Below are positions 1-6,373 of a DNA stretch of 9,704 bases, piece by piece (the first letter of the stretch is position 1; every line of letters begins with the position of its first letter). The notes under the pieces were generated by a model, which was given only the letters and a program-made list of their open reading frames with translations, was not told where the DNA came from and made no database searches. The stretch lies in assembly GCA_955652845.1 (NCBI GenBank), contig CATPBY010000148.1, forward strand, positions 1 through 9,704. Direction: 5' to 3'. Both the position numbers and the translations under genes were made by a program. The DNA is from an uncultured Terriglobales bacterium (GTDB taxonomy: Bacteria; Acidobacteriota; Terriglobia; Terriglobales; Acidobacteriaceae).

Positions 1-1268
1 CGCTGGCAGGCGCGACAGCACTTGGGCTTACGGCCGATATTAGCGCCCTGGGACGAACCCGGCGCTTGCGTTTGTCAATGGCGGTTCCCGACGGGGACGC
101 GCATGATCGCCTGCCGCCAGACTGGTACCGGCGCAAGATTGCGCAAGTGCAGGAGCAGATGAGGAAGCGCAAGCTCAATGCGCTGGTTCTGCTCAATGCC
201 ACAAACGTCATCTACACTACGGGATATTTCCATCTCTCGACCGAGCGGCCACTGGCGGCGCTCATTCCAGAATCGGGCGATCCTGCGCTGTTTATCCCCG
301 GGCTCGAATCCGATCAGGTAAAGCTCTGGTGGGTGAAGGACTACGAAGCATATTTCGATTTTCCTGGTCCAGTGAACCGCGTGCGATGGATTTTCGAACG
401 TGTCGCCAAACGAGGCTTCGGGACAGGAAAGATCGGTGTAGAGGAGCCATCTCCAAGCCGCATGCAGCAGATCAAACTTGGCGCCCCGAAAGCTGCCATC
501 GTCGATGCCGGAGACCTGATAGAAAACATGCGCTGGATCAAGGATGAAGACGAGTTGCGAATCATGCGCCGGTCGATGTATTTTGCCGACTTCACGGTGC
601 AGGCGGGCCGCGAATTCGTGCAGCGTAACGGCGGCGTCACCGAGGACCAAATTTTGAAGGCCACGGCCGATGCTCTCGCTGACAAAATGTCCAGGGAATT
701 GACCGACGTCGTTGGGGTAGGCATTGCACCCCCATTCGGAGGGCTGGTTCCATTTGGCAAACGCTCAGCATTTCCTCACGCCGTTCCCAGCAGAGACCGG
801 CTTAAGTCCGGCGACGCGCTGATCCTGAGTTTCGGCGCGCAGGTGGGCGGATACAACGTCGAGTGCGAGCGCTCTTTCTCTATTGGCAAACCGGGCGACC
901 ACGCCAGGCGTCTGTATGACGCCATGCTGGCGGCCCACGATTCCGGCGTAGAAAACATGAAAGAAGGAGCGGTGGCCGAGGAAGTTGACAAGAAAAGTCT
1001 GGACCAGGTTCGCAAAGCAGGATTCGAAAATTTTCTCAAGCACCGCACTGGTCACGGCATTGGACTGGAAGGGCATGAAGCGCCTTGGATTGCCGAGGGC
1101 GACAAGACCATACTGAAAGAAGGCATGACCTTCAGTTGTGAGCCCGGAGTTTACGATCCTGATTGGGGCGGCTTCCGCCACTCCGACACTGTCATCGTCC
1201 GCAAGGACAAGGGTGAGGTTATCAACAGTTATCCGACGCGTCTGGAAGATATGATTATCGAAATCTAA
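1..1268 (+). CDS. Tat-exported M24-family (creatinase/aminopeptidase P-fold) protein, 5' end missing
   Basis: The frame is open from base 3, so the gene begins upstream of the window; the TTG at 66 and ATG at 78 are not convincing starts. The first codons read LAGATALGLTADISALG, which looks like the hydrophobic core and cleavage region of a twin-arginine signal, so the mature protein is probably periplasmic. Numbering from TTG 66 as residue 1 (400 residues), about 20-160 is a creatinase N-terminal domain and about 165-400 the pita-bread M24 domain, with His238, the HRTGHGIGL loop (His330) and the CEPGVY strand (Glu359). In metal-dependent members two Asp and two Glu bind the metals. Here the first Asp position is Ser255, the second is Glu266 and the last Glu is Ser373. 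His238, Glu268 and Glu359 fall where metal-free creatinase has its catalytic His and Glu residues (alignment from memory). The fold is secure; Xaa-Pro peptidase activity is doubtful, and another amide or C-N hydrolase is possible. TAA stop at 1266. Confidence 0.88.
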   Translation, partial: LAGATALGLTADISALGRTRRLRLSMAVPDGDAHDRLPPDWYRRKIAQVQEQMRKRKLNALVLLNATNVIYTTGYFHLSTERPLAALIPESGDPALFIPGLESDQVKLWWVKDYEAYFDFPGPVNRVRWIFERVAKRGFGTGKIGVEEPSPSRMQQIKLGAPKAAIVDAGDLIENMRWIKDEDELRIMRRSMYFADFTVQAGREFVQRNGGVTEDQILKATADALADKMSRELTDVVGVGIAPPFGGLVPFGKRSAFPHAVPSRDRLKSGDALILSFGAQVGGYNVECERSFSIGKPGDHARRLYDAMLAAHDSGVENMKEGAVAEEVDKKSLDQVRKAGFENFLKHRTGHGIGLEGHEAPWIAEGDKTILKEGMTFSCEPGVYDPDWGGFRHSDTVIVRKDKGEVINSYPTRLEDMIIEI

Positions 1269-1279
1269 AATTTTCCTTG

Positions 1280-1364
1280 TTGTCATTTTGAGCGATGCGG
1301 CTAATCCGGGGCGGTTGCGGACGGCTCGAAAAACCTGGATCCCTGGCTTCGCTCGGAACGACCA
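1280..1364. repeat. Degenerate intergenic inverted-repeat element (acidobacterial type)
   Basis: The spacer between the M24 gene and msrB carries imperfect inverted termini. The left end, TTGTCATTTTGAGCGA (1280-1295), pairs with the reverse complement of 1349-1364 at 12 of 16 positions. The ends resemble the TGTCATTCTGAGCG-type non-coding repeats that I recall as abundant between genes in acidobacterial genomes. Only one copy is visible here, so the assignment rests on the terminal symmetry and on that recollection. No coding frame is apparent. It could form a long stem in RNA and could act as a weak terminator of the M24 transcript. Confidence 0.45.
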
Positions 1365-1412
1365 CGAGACTTTCTCGCCAGATGTGCATCCAAGCAGAGG
1401 GAGCCTTCTAAT

Positions 1413-1853
1413 ATGAAAGAGACTAGTGTTACCGACAAAGAAAAAGTTACAAAACCCGACGTCGTAAAAACTGATGAAGAATGGCGGAAGCAACTCTCCC
1501 CGGATCAGTATCAGGTAACCCGCAAGGCCGGAACCGAGCCGGCATTCACCGGCAAATACTGGAAGACAAAAGATGCCGGCACCTACACATGCGTGTGTTG
1601 TGGGCAGCCGCTTTTCAGTTCAGAGACCAAGTTTGACTCCGGCACCGGCTGGCCGAGTTTTTTTAAGCCCCTGGACGAAACTGCCGTAAACGCCCATACC
1701 GACAGCAGCTACGGCATGGTTCGAACGGAGGCGCGTTGCGCACGCTGCAATGCCCACCTGGGGCATGTTTTCGAAGACGGGCCAGCCCCGACCGGCTTGC
1801 GCTACTGTATGAACTCCGCAGCATTGGATCTCAAGCCCGACCCAAAGAAATAG
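1413..1853 (+). CDS. msrB: Peptide-methionine (R)-S-oxide reductase MsrB
   Basis: MsrB reduces the R-epimer of methionine sulfoxide in oxidised proteins, normally using thioredoxin. The 146-residue product has the full single-domain family length. After a charged N-terminus of about 25 residues it shows the zinc-site Cys pairs C60xxC63 and C109xxC112, the GTGWPSF substrate-pocket motif (Trp80), the GMVRTEARC strand, HLGHVFEDG, and the RYCMNS motif with catalytic Cys132. There is no signal peptide, so the enzyme should be cytoplasmic. The ATG at 1413 is preceded by AGGGAG about 10 bases upstream, which supports the start. The gene stands alone on its strand, 144 bp after the M24 gene, and converges on the bactofilin gene. 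Its TAG stop overlaps the first base of the terminator hairpin. Nothing is unusual apart from the compact 3' end. Confidence in family and function is very high. Confidence 0.97.
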   Translation: MKETSVTDKEKVTKPDVVKTDEEWRKQLSPDQYQVTRKAGTEPAFTGKYWKTKDAGTYTCVCCGQPLFSSETKFDSGTGWPSFFKPLDETAVNAHTDSSYGMVRTEARCARCNAHLGHVFEDGPAPTGLRYCMNSAALDLKPDPKK

Positions 1854-1872
1854 GCACGGCCCAAGCCGTGCC
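1844..1872 (-). terminator. Rho-independent terminator between convergent msrB and bactofilin genes
   Basis: A perfect 8-bp GC-rich stem, GGCACGGC (1853-1860) with GCCGTGCC (1865-1872), closes a CCAA loop. On the minus strand it is followed directly by TATTTCTTT (1852 down to 1844). It lies 25 bases past the bactofilin stop, so it is a good intrinsic terminator for that gene. In the plus direction the same hairpin starts at the last base of the msrB stop codon but has no T-tract after it, so it may only weakly terminate or stabilise the msrB mRNA. Confidence 0.75.
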
Positions 1873-1897
1873 CGTCAGAGTTGGGGATGCGGAAAAC

Positions 1898-2413
1898 CTA
1901 CACGTTGCCGGCGACGACAGCGGCCGCTCTGGGCTCGGACGTGGTCGTTTTCGCCTGCTCGGAAACTCCCGGCTTGCCTTGAGTGTTCTGCTTCTCATTC
2001 TTGTGTTCGACGGCGCGAACCTGAACGCTGCCTTTCAGGATGGCCCCGTCTTCGACACTGATGCGCTGGGTGACAACATCACCGGTAAGCGAACCCTCGC
2101 TGCGAATGTCCAGGCGATCGCTACACTGAATGTTCCCCTGCACTTTGCCCATGATTACAACTTCGCGAGCGATAATGTTGGCGGCCACGCTGCCGTTACG
2201 TCCAACAGTAACCCGGTTATCGGCAATATTAATTATGCCCTCAATCCGGCCGTCAACGTAGAGCGATTCTGCACCGCTGACCTCGCCCTTAATTACTAGT
2301 GAGCGCCCGATCGTGGCTTGCTCCACAGGAGAGCTGAGAGTTTTGCCCGGCGCGAAATTCGGATTCGAGGAAAACTGAGACTTTGGAGATTGGTTATCTG
2401 TTGGCTGCAACAT
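1898..2413 (-). CDS. Bactofilin (polymer-forming cytoskeletal protein)
   Basis: Bactofilins are small beta-helical proteins that polymerise without nucleotide and scaffold cell-wall or cell-shape functions at the membrane. The 171-residue product has a polar, Ser/Pro/Asn-rich N-terminal tail (1-32). A central bactofilin domain of about 100 residues (34-133) follows, made of short repeating beta rungs with regularly spaced Gly and hydrophobics (IKGEVSGAESLYVDGRIEG, VTVGRNGSVAANI, VVIMGKVQGNI, LDIRSEGSLTGDV). A charged, low-complexity C-terminal tail (134-171) ends it. There is no transmembrane segment. I chose the ATG at 2413 because AAGGAAGG (2431-2424) lies 10 bases ahead of it. The frame stays open to 2509, but the extra 32 residues look non-coding. 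No M23 peptidase, a common bactofilin partner, is adjacent. Transcription ends at the hairpin at 1844-1872. Confidence 0.93.
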   Translation of the reverse strand: MLQPTDNQSPKSQFSSNPNFAPGKTLSSPVEQATIGRSLVIKGEVSGAESLYVDGRIEGIINIADNRVTVGRNGSVAANIIAREVVIMGKVQGNIQCSDRLDIRSEGSLTGDVVTQRISVEDGAILKGSVQVRAVEHKNEKQNTQGKPGVSEQAKTTTSEPRAAAVVAGNV

Positions 2414-2636
2414 CGATTTAAGGCCTTCCTTAAGTTCCGCGCGGCAATCGGACTCATTAGCGCCGCATGCGGCGGGTCTTCTATTTGCGAACGTTCGGCC
2501 ACTGGCCAAGCTGAATATCGCACGGCATTATGGAATGGAGCAGGTTACGGAAGAACGAGACCCTCTGCCTGCTACCATTGAACGTGCGTTTTTATCGACG
2601 CGCCTGCCCAGTGCCTGACTCAATCGAGGAGAATCA
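2414..2636. promoter_or_regulatory. Divergent promoter region of bactofilin and aldo/keto reductase genes, with palindrome
   Basis: This 223-bp spacer lies between two genes that point away from each other, so it should hold both promoters, although I could not pick confident -35/-10 pairs. It contains a 14-bp perfect palindrome, CGCCGCATGCGGCG (2461-2474), 48 bp upstream of the bactofilin start, which could be an operator half-site pair or a short hairpin. Bactofilin has its ribosome binding site at 2424-2431. The reductase has GAGGAG at 2626-2631, five bases before its ATG. I see no coding sequence here. Confidence 0.4.
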
Positions 2637-3608
2637 ATGAAATACCGGAAGCTTGGCCGCACCGGATTTGAAGTGAGCGAGATCGCCCACGGACTCTGGG
2701 GCATGAGCGGATGGACTGGCTCCGATGACCGCGAATCTCTGGAAGCTCTGCAATTGGCTGTCGATCTGGGCTGTAACTTCTTCGACACTGCCTGGGCATA
2801 TGGAGATGGCAAGAGTGATGGTTTGCTCGGCCAGATTCTCTCAAAGAACCGGGGCAAGCGGTTGTATGCGGCTTCGAAGATTCCGCCGCTGAATCAGAAG
2901 TGGCCGGCTTCGCCGAAGGACAAGTATCGGGATGTCTTTCCGGCTTCCCACGTGTCCAAGCACACAGACCTTATCCGGGAAAAACTCGGCGTCGAGTCGA
3001 TTGACCTCTTGCAGTTTCATGTCTGGGACGATATTTGGACCGATGAACCCGAGTTCCGCCACACCGTGGAAAAACTGAAGGCAGATGGGACGGTCCGCAC
3101 TTTCGGCTTGAGTCTCAATCGCTGGCAGCCGGAGAATGGTCTCAAGGCCCTGCGCACCGGGTTGGTGGACGTAGTGCAAGTCATTTACAACATTTTTGAT
3201 CAAGCCCCTGAGGATGAACTCTTCCCTCTCTGCCGGGAGTTGAATGTCGGCGTTATCGCGCGGGTGCCGCTCGATGAAGGCAGCCTGGGCGGAAAAATGA
3301 CCATCGAAACAAAATTTCCGGCTGACGACTGGCGCTCCAGATACTTTGGCCCTGCGAATCTCGCTCAGACGGTGGCCCGTGTGGACAAACTGAAAACCGT
3401 GCTGCCTCCGTCGATGACACTGCCCCAGATGGCTCTACGTTTCGTACTCTCGAATCCCGCGGTCAGCACGACCATTATCGGGATGAGAAAACCAGAGCAT
3501 GTCCGGCAGAACATTGCGGTCAGCGACGCCGGTCCGCTGGATGCATCCCTGCTGCAGAAACTGACGAATCACCGCTGGGAGCGCAAGCCGAAACGCTGGT
3601 CCGACTGA
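2637..3608 (+). CDS. Aldo/keto reductase (NADPH-dependent oxidoreductase)
   Basis: Members of this (alpha/beta)8-barrel family reduce aldehydes and ketones with NAD(P)H. The 323-residue product is of typical length and begins with the common KYRKLGRTGFEVSEI start. The catalytic tetrad is complete: Asp50 and Tyr55 in FFDTAWAYG, Lys81 in ASKIP, and His128 in LLQFHVWDD. Cofactor-pocket motifs follow: GLSLN near 162, QVIYNIFDQ near 180, VPLDEGSLGGK near 215, and the C-terminal TTIIGMRKPEHVRQN segment near 280 that grips the adenosine phosphate. The start is fixed by a strong GAGGAG site five bases upstream of the ATG. The protein has no signal peptide and should be cytoplasmic. The gene is alone on its strand, divergent from the bactofilin gene and convergent with the ABC-F gene. 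The substrate cannot be told from sequence; the family is certain. Confidence 0.95.
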   Translation: MKYRKLGRTGFEVSEIAHGLWGMSGWTGSDDRESLEALQLAVDLGCNFFDTAWAYGDGKSDGLLGQILSKNRGKRLYAASKIPPLNQKWPASPKDKYRDVFPASHVSKHTDLIREKLGVESIDLLQFHVWDDIWTDEPEFRHTVEKLKADGTVRTFGLSLNRWQPENGLKALRTGLVDVVQVIYNIFDQAPEDELFPLCRELNVGVIARVPLDEGSLGGKMTIETKFPADDWRSRYFGPANLAQTVARVDKLKTVLPPSMTLPQMALRFVLSNPAVSTTIIGMRKPEHVRQNIAVSDAGPLDASLLQKLTNHRWERKPKRWSD

Positions 3609-3658
3609 AAGGATTACCTAGCGGACACCTTCGTGTGGGCGACGAGCGCCAGCCAGCA

Positions 3659-3680
3659 GTTGGGCAGGTGAGCGCCCAAC
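3659..3680. terminator. Possible hairpin between convergent reductase and ABC-F genes
   Basis: A perfect 7-bp inverted repeat, GTTGGGC (3659-3665) with GCCCAAC (3674-3680), and an 8-base loop sits in the 81-bp gap between two converging genes. The position suits a shared transcription end, but neither strand has a T-tract after it. An intrinsic terminator is therefore only possible, not shown. Confidence 0.35.
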
Positions 3681-3689
3681 GGCCGGGTG

Positions 3690-5618
3690 TTAAGGCTGCA
3701 ACGCCTGTTCTAACCCTTCCCACTCAGTCAAGCGAGATTGCAACTCTGACCTGTGCTCGGCCAATTCCTGGGTGAGGCGCTGTGTCTCCTCGACGCTTAC
3801 GAACGTTTGCAGCGAAGCTTCGCACTCGGCAATGGCATCTTCCAGACGATTGATCTCTTCCTCAAGCTGGCTAACGCGCTCTTCCATTTGTTTGCGTTTA
3901 ATGGGATTCAACCGCTTGGATTTCGCCTCTTCGGATTCCGCCGCGACAGCGTTGCCATTCGCCGGCTGGACTGATTTTGCAGAGACTGCAACCGATTCCT
4001 GCAGTCGCGCAGCCCCACCCTCTTTCCTCCAGCGATAATCTTCGTAGTTGCCGGGATAGACTTCCACCCGGCCATCGCCCACCTCGAAGACGCGTGTGGC
4101 CAGCTTGTCGATGAAGTAGCGGTCATGAGAGACGAAAACCACGGTTCCGTTGTAGTCGCTCAAAGCTTTCAGCAGGACGTCCTTGGCGCGCATGTCGAGG
4201 TGGTTGGTCGGCTCATCCAGCAGCAGAAAATTTGCCGGATGAAGCAGCATGCGCAGCAAGGCGTAACGGTTGCGTTCTCCGCCTGAAAGAACTCCAATGC
4301 GCTTGAACACATCGTCCGCCGCGAAAAGAAAGCAGCCCAGCAGGCTGCGCAGTTCGGTCTGCGTAGAGCGGGGAGAGAGTTCCCCAAGATCATCCAGAAT
4401 GCGGGCGTCGGGATTGAGTTCCTTGTACTGGTCCTGAGCGAAGTAGTCAGGTTGAACATTGTGGCCGAGGCGGTATTCGCCCGCGCTCAGTGGCTCCTGT
4501 CCTGCCAGCAGCTTGATCAGAGTTGATTTTCCCGCACCATTTACTCCGACCAAAGCAATACGGTCACCGCGCTCGATCATGAAGTCGACGCCCCGAAAAA
4601 CTTGTTTCTCACCGTAGGCCTTGGCGACTCCGGCAAATTCCGCGACGATCCGTCCGCTCGGTTTCGGCTGCGGGAAGGTGAAGTGAATGGTCTTTTCTTC
4701 TTCCGGCAGCTCGATCCGGTCCATTTTTTCCAGTTCTTTAATGCGGCTCTGTACCTGTTTGGCCTTGGTCGCCTGATAGCGGAAGCGGTTGATAAAAACT
4801 TCCAGCTGCTCAATGCGCTCGCGCTGGTTGCGATAAGCTGACTCGAGCTGCTCCAGCCGCTGCGTCTTCTGCCCCAGATACTTTTCGTAATTTCCGCTGT
4901 AAAGATGAATCCGCTTGTTCCAGATTTCGACGATCTTGTCGACGGTGACGTCGAGAAAATACCGGTCATGCGAGATCAGAACCACAGCATGCGGATAGTT
5001 CGCCAGATATTCTTCCAGCCAGTTGCGGGCTTCGAGATCGAGGTGGTTGGTCGGCTCGTCCAGCAACAACAATGTTGGCTGTTGCAGCAGCAGCTTGGCT
5101 AGAGCCAGTCGCATCTGCCAGCCGCCGGAAAACTCCTCGGTCTGACGATTCCAGTCTTCTTTGTGGAAACCCAAACCTGAAAGCACGGTGCCCACCTGCG
5201 CCTCGATGGCATAACCGTCCCGCGTGCGAAATTCGTGTTCAATACGATGGTAGCGTTCGGCAACCTGCGAGTATTCCGTAGACGAATGGTCCAGCTCCGA
5301 GATGCGGCCGGTCAGGTCCTCCATCTCTTTTTCTAATCCGCGCAATTCAGAGAAGACGGACATACACTCGGCGAACACGGTGTACCCGGAAAGTGTCAAA
5401 CCATCCTGCGGAAGATACCCGGCGCTGATCCCCTTAGCTGTGCTGATCGAGCCATAGTCGAGGGCTTCGATCCCCGCCAGAACCTTCATCAGGGTGGATT
5501 TACCGGTCCCGTTTGCGCCAACCAAACCCACCCGGGCGTGCGGAGTAATCATCCAGTCCGCCGCTTCAAACAGAAGTTTGTGGCCATACCGCTTGCCGGC
5601 TGAGGAAAGCTGGATCAT
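3690..5618 (-). CDS. ABC-F family ATPase with two nucleotide-binding domains (YheS/YdiF-like)
   Basis: ABC-F proteins lack membrane domains; many bind ribosomes to relieve stalls or protect against antibiotics. The 642-residue product has two complete ATPase domains. Domain 1: Walker A GANGTGKST at 34-42, SGGWQ signature at 164-168, Walker B LLLLDEP at 183-189 followed by TNHLD, switch His217. Domain 2: Walker A GVNGAGKST at 358-366, SGGER at 445-449, FLLLDEP at 464-470, switch His498. The charged linker (about 245-320) includes INRFRYQATKAKQVQSRIK, the region that reaches toward tRNA in known ABC-F structures. A C-terminal coiled coil spans about 575-640. Layout and linker recall E. coli YheS and B. 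subtilis YdiF (from memory), which favours a general translation factor over a dedicated resistance protein. ATG at 5618 has only a weak AAAGAAG site, inside an inverted repeat. It is the last gene of the minus-strand series, 88 bp after the NUDIX gene. Confidence 0.95.
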   Translation of the reverse strand: MIQLSSAGKRYGHKLLFEAADWMITPHARVGLVGANGTGKSTLMKVLAGIEALDYGSISTAKGISAGYLPQDGLTLSGYTVFAECMSVFSELRGLEKEMEDLTGRISELDHSSTEYSQVAERYHRIEHEFRTRDGYAIEAQVGTVLSGLGFHKEDWNRQTEEFSGGWQMRLALAKLLLQQPTLLLLDEPTNHLDLEARNWLEEYLANYPHAVVLISHDRYFLDVTVDKIVEIWNKRIHLYSGNYEKYLGQKTQRLEQLESAYRNQRERIEQLEVFINRFRYQATKAKQVQSRIKELEKMDRIELPEEEKTIHFTFPQPKPSGRIVAEFAGVAKAYGEKQVFRGVDFMIERGDRIALVGVNGAGKSTLIKLLAGQEPLSAGEYRLGHNVQPDYFAQDQYKELNPDARILDDLGELSPRSTQTELRSLLGCFLFAADDVFKRIGVLSGGERNRYALLRMLLHPANFLLLDEPTNHLDMRAKDVLLKALSDYNGTVVFVSHDRYFIDKLATRVFEVGDGRVEVYPGNYEDYRWRKEGGAARLQESVAVSAKSVQPANGNAVAAESEEAKSKRLNPIKRKQMEERVSQLEEEINRLEDAIAECEASLQTFVSVEETQRLTQELAEHRSELQSRLTEWEGLEQALQP

Positions 5619-5642
5619 GAGACTTCTTTAATCGTCTCATGA
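5615..5642 (-). promoter_or_regulatory. Perfect inverted repeat over the ABC-F start codon
   Basis: TCATGAGAC (5615-5623) and GTCTCATGA (5634-5642) form a perfect 9-bp inverted repeat around a 10-base A/T-rich spacer. Read on the minus-strand mRNA, the downstream arm contains the AUG of the ABC-F gene (5618-5616). The spacer GAUUAAAGAA carries the only Shine-Dalgarno-like bases. Folding would bury the start codon in the stem and leave the weak ribosome site in the loop. As DNA, the same symmetry could be a repressor operator. The repeat is seen directly; either role is inference. Confidence 0.5.
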
Positions 5643-5706
5643 GAACCAGATTTTGGAGAAGGAAGCGAATGCCCCCAGTCGTTCGAAGCCCTTCGATCAA
5701 GATACT

Positions 5707-6240
5707 TCAACGCACAGCTGGGTTTTTCGAGCTGGATAATCTGTTGGAGTTCCTGATGGGCAACGCGGAAGGCTTGTTGGCGCTGATTTGATCGAGCGCC
5801 CGGTCAATTACCGCCTGCAGTTCCCTGGCGTACTTAACTTCACGCCCTTTGGCCAGAATTTTCCTGGCTTCGTCGGCTGTAAACCAGGTCGGATTGCGCA
5901 TTGGCTCAGTCGCTGCTCCGTTCTGCTCGACTTCCAGCAGAAAGGCTTTGACCACGAATTCCCGCACTCCCGGCGGCTTCCAGAATACTCCCTTGGAATG
6001 AATGTAGAGATGAAAGTGCTGAGGCTCGATCTGGCCGCGAACTCCCGCCTCTTCCCAAGCCTCGCGTTCCGCTGCCCTGCTGTGCGAGAGAGACGGTTCT
6101 GGAGCTCCTTTGGGAAAGGTCCACTTGCTTCCGCCGTTCGTATTAACCAACAGAAATTCCACTGTCTGCCGCGGCCGCCGGTAGCAGACAGCCGCTACCT
6201 GCAGGGGTAGTGCGAATCGTGGAATTCGAGGGCCAGCCAT
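5707..6240 (-). CDS. NUDIX hydrolase (DIPP/MutT-like)
   Basis: NUDIX enzymes hydrolyse nucleoside diphosphates linked to another group. The 177-residue product has the fold's opening strands (LPLQVAAVCYR, VEFLLVNTNGGSKWTFPKG), then a Nudix box at 45-67 ending in REAWEEAGV with the metal-binding Glu pair 63-64. The first conserved Glu of the box (the E of GX5E) is Leu51. A later FVVKAFLLEV strand and the TWFTADEARKIL segment near 118-129 match the usual family end, and a polar Ser/Asn-rich tail closes the protein. WTFPKG before the box resembles diphosphoinositol-polyphosphate and diadenosine-polyphosphate hydrolases, so signalling nucleotides or inositol-like substrates are possible. I start it at the ATG at 6240, which has GGAGG (6253-6249) at 8 bases. 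The frame is open to 6342 but the added residues look non-coding. It lies 133 bp past the kinase-like gene. Confidence 0.88.
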   Translation of the reverse strand: MAGPRIPRFALPLQVAAVCYRRPRQTVEFLLVNTNGGSKWTFPKGAPEPSLSHSRAAEREAWEEAGVRGQIEPQHFHLYIHSKGVFWKPPGVREFVVKAFLLEVEQNGAATEPMRNPTWFTADEARKILAKGREVKYARELQAVIDRALDQISANKPSALPIRNSNRLSSSKNPAVR

Positions 6241-6285
6241 CTCCGAAGCCTCCGCAGAGCTTTCGCAGCTTCCGATGATAGTCCG

Positions 6286-6327
6286 AAGATATTTCAGTAA
6301 TGTTAAAGTGCAACAAAAAAGGTGCAA
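6286..6327 (-). promoter_or_regulatory. Candidate internal promoter for the NUDIX gene
   Basis: The 133-bp gap between the kinase-like gene and the NUDIX start holds two overlapping promoter-like pairs on the minus strand. TTGCAC (6327-6322) is followed after 16 bp by TAACAT (6305-6300). A second TTGCAC (6314-6309) is followed after 17 bp by TATCTT (6291-6286). Spacings are good but the hexamers match the sigma-70 consensus only moderately. This suggests the NUDIX gene (and possibly the ABC-F gene) can be expressed independently of the efflux genes. Confidence 0.3.
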
Positions 6328-6373
6328 AGAGGGGGTTACCAAAGGGTCATCCGGCGAGACATGAAACGATTGT

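Noticed and set aside
765..1493. Long open frame on the minus strand (242 codons) opposite the M24 gene and the msrB leader
   Set aside because: It lies antisense to a clear gene family, has no recognisable domain, and runs across the intergenic repeat; it is a by-product of high-GC codon use.
1736..2299. Open frame of 187 codons on the plus strand across the msrB end and opposite the bactofilin
   Set aside because: It overlaps MsrB in another frame and is antisense to the bactofilin domain; it has no family resemblance and crosses the terminator hairpin.
2414..2509. 32-residue N-terminal extension of bactofilin
   Set aside because: The Cys/Arg-rich stretch is unlike bactofilin tails, and a strong ribosome site sits just before the internal ATG at 2413.
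3690..5618. ABC-F gene as a dedicated antibiotic-resistance determinant
   Set aside because: The domain layout, linker and C-terminal coiled coil fit the housekeeping YheS/YdiF-like groups better; nothing here shows resistance.
6306..6330. Run of A bases near two GTGCAA copies as a terminator for the kinase-like gene
   Set aside because: On the minus strand the T-run is not preceded by a GC-rich stem, so it does not meet the pattern of an intrinsic terminator.
6241..6342. 34-residue N-terminal extension of the NUDIX protein, which could be mistaken for a membrane anchor
   Set aside because: The ATG at 6240 has an excellent GGAGG site at 8 bases; the extension has no such site and reads through promoter-like sequence.
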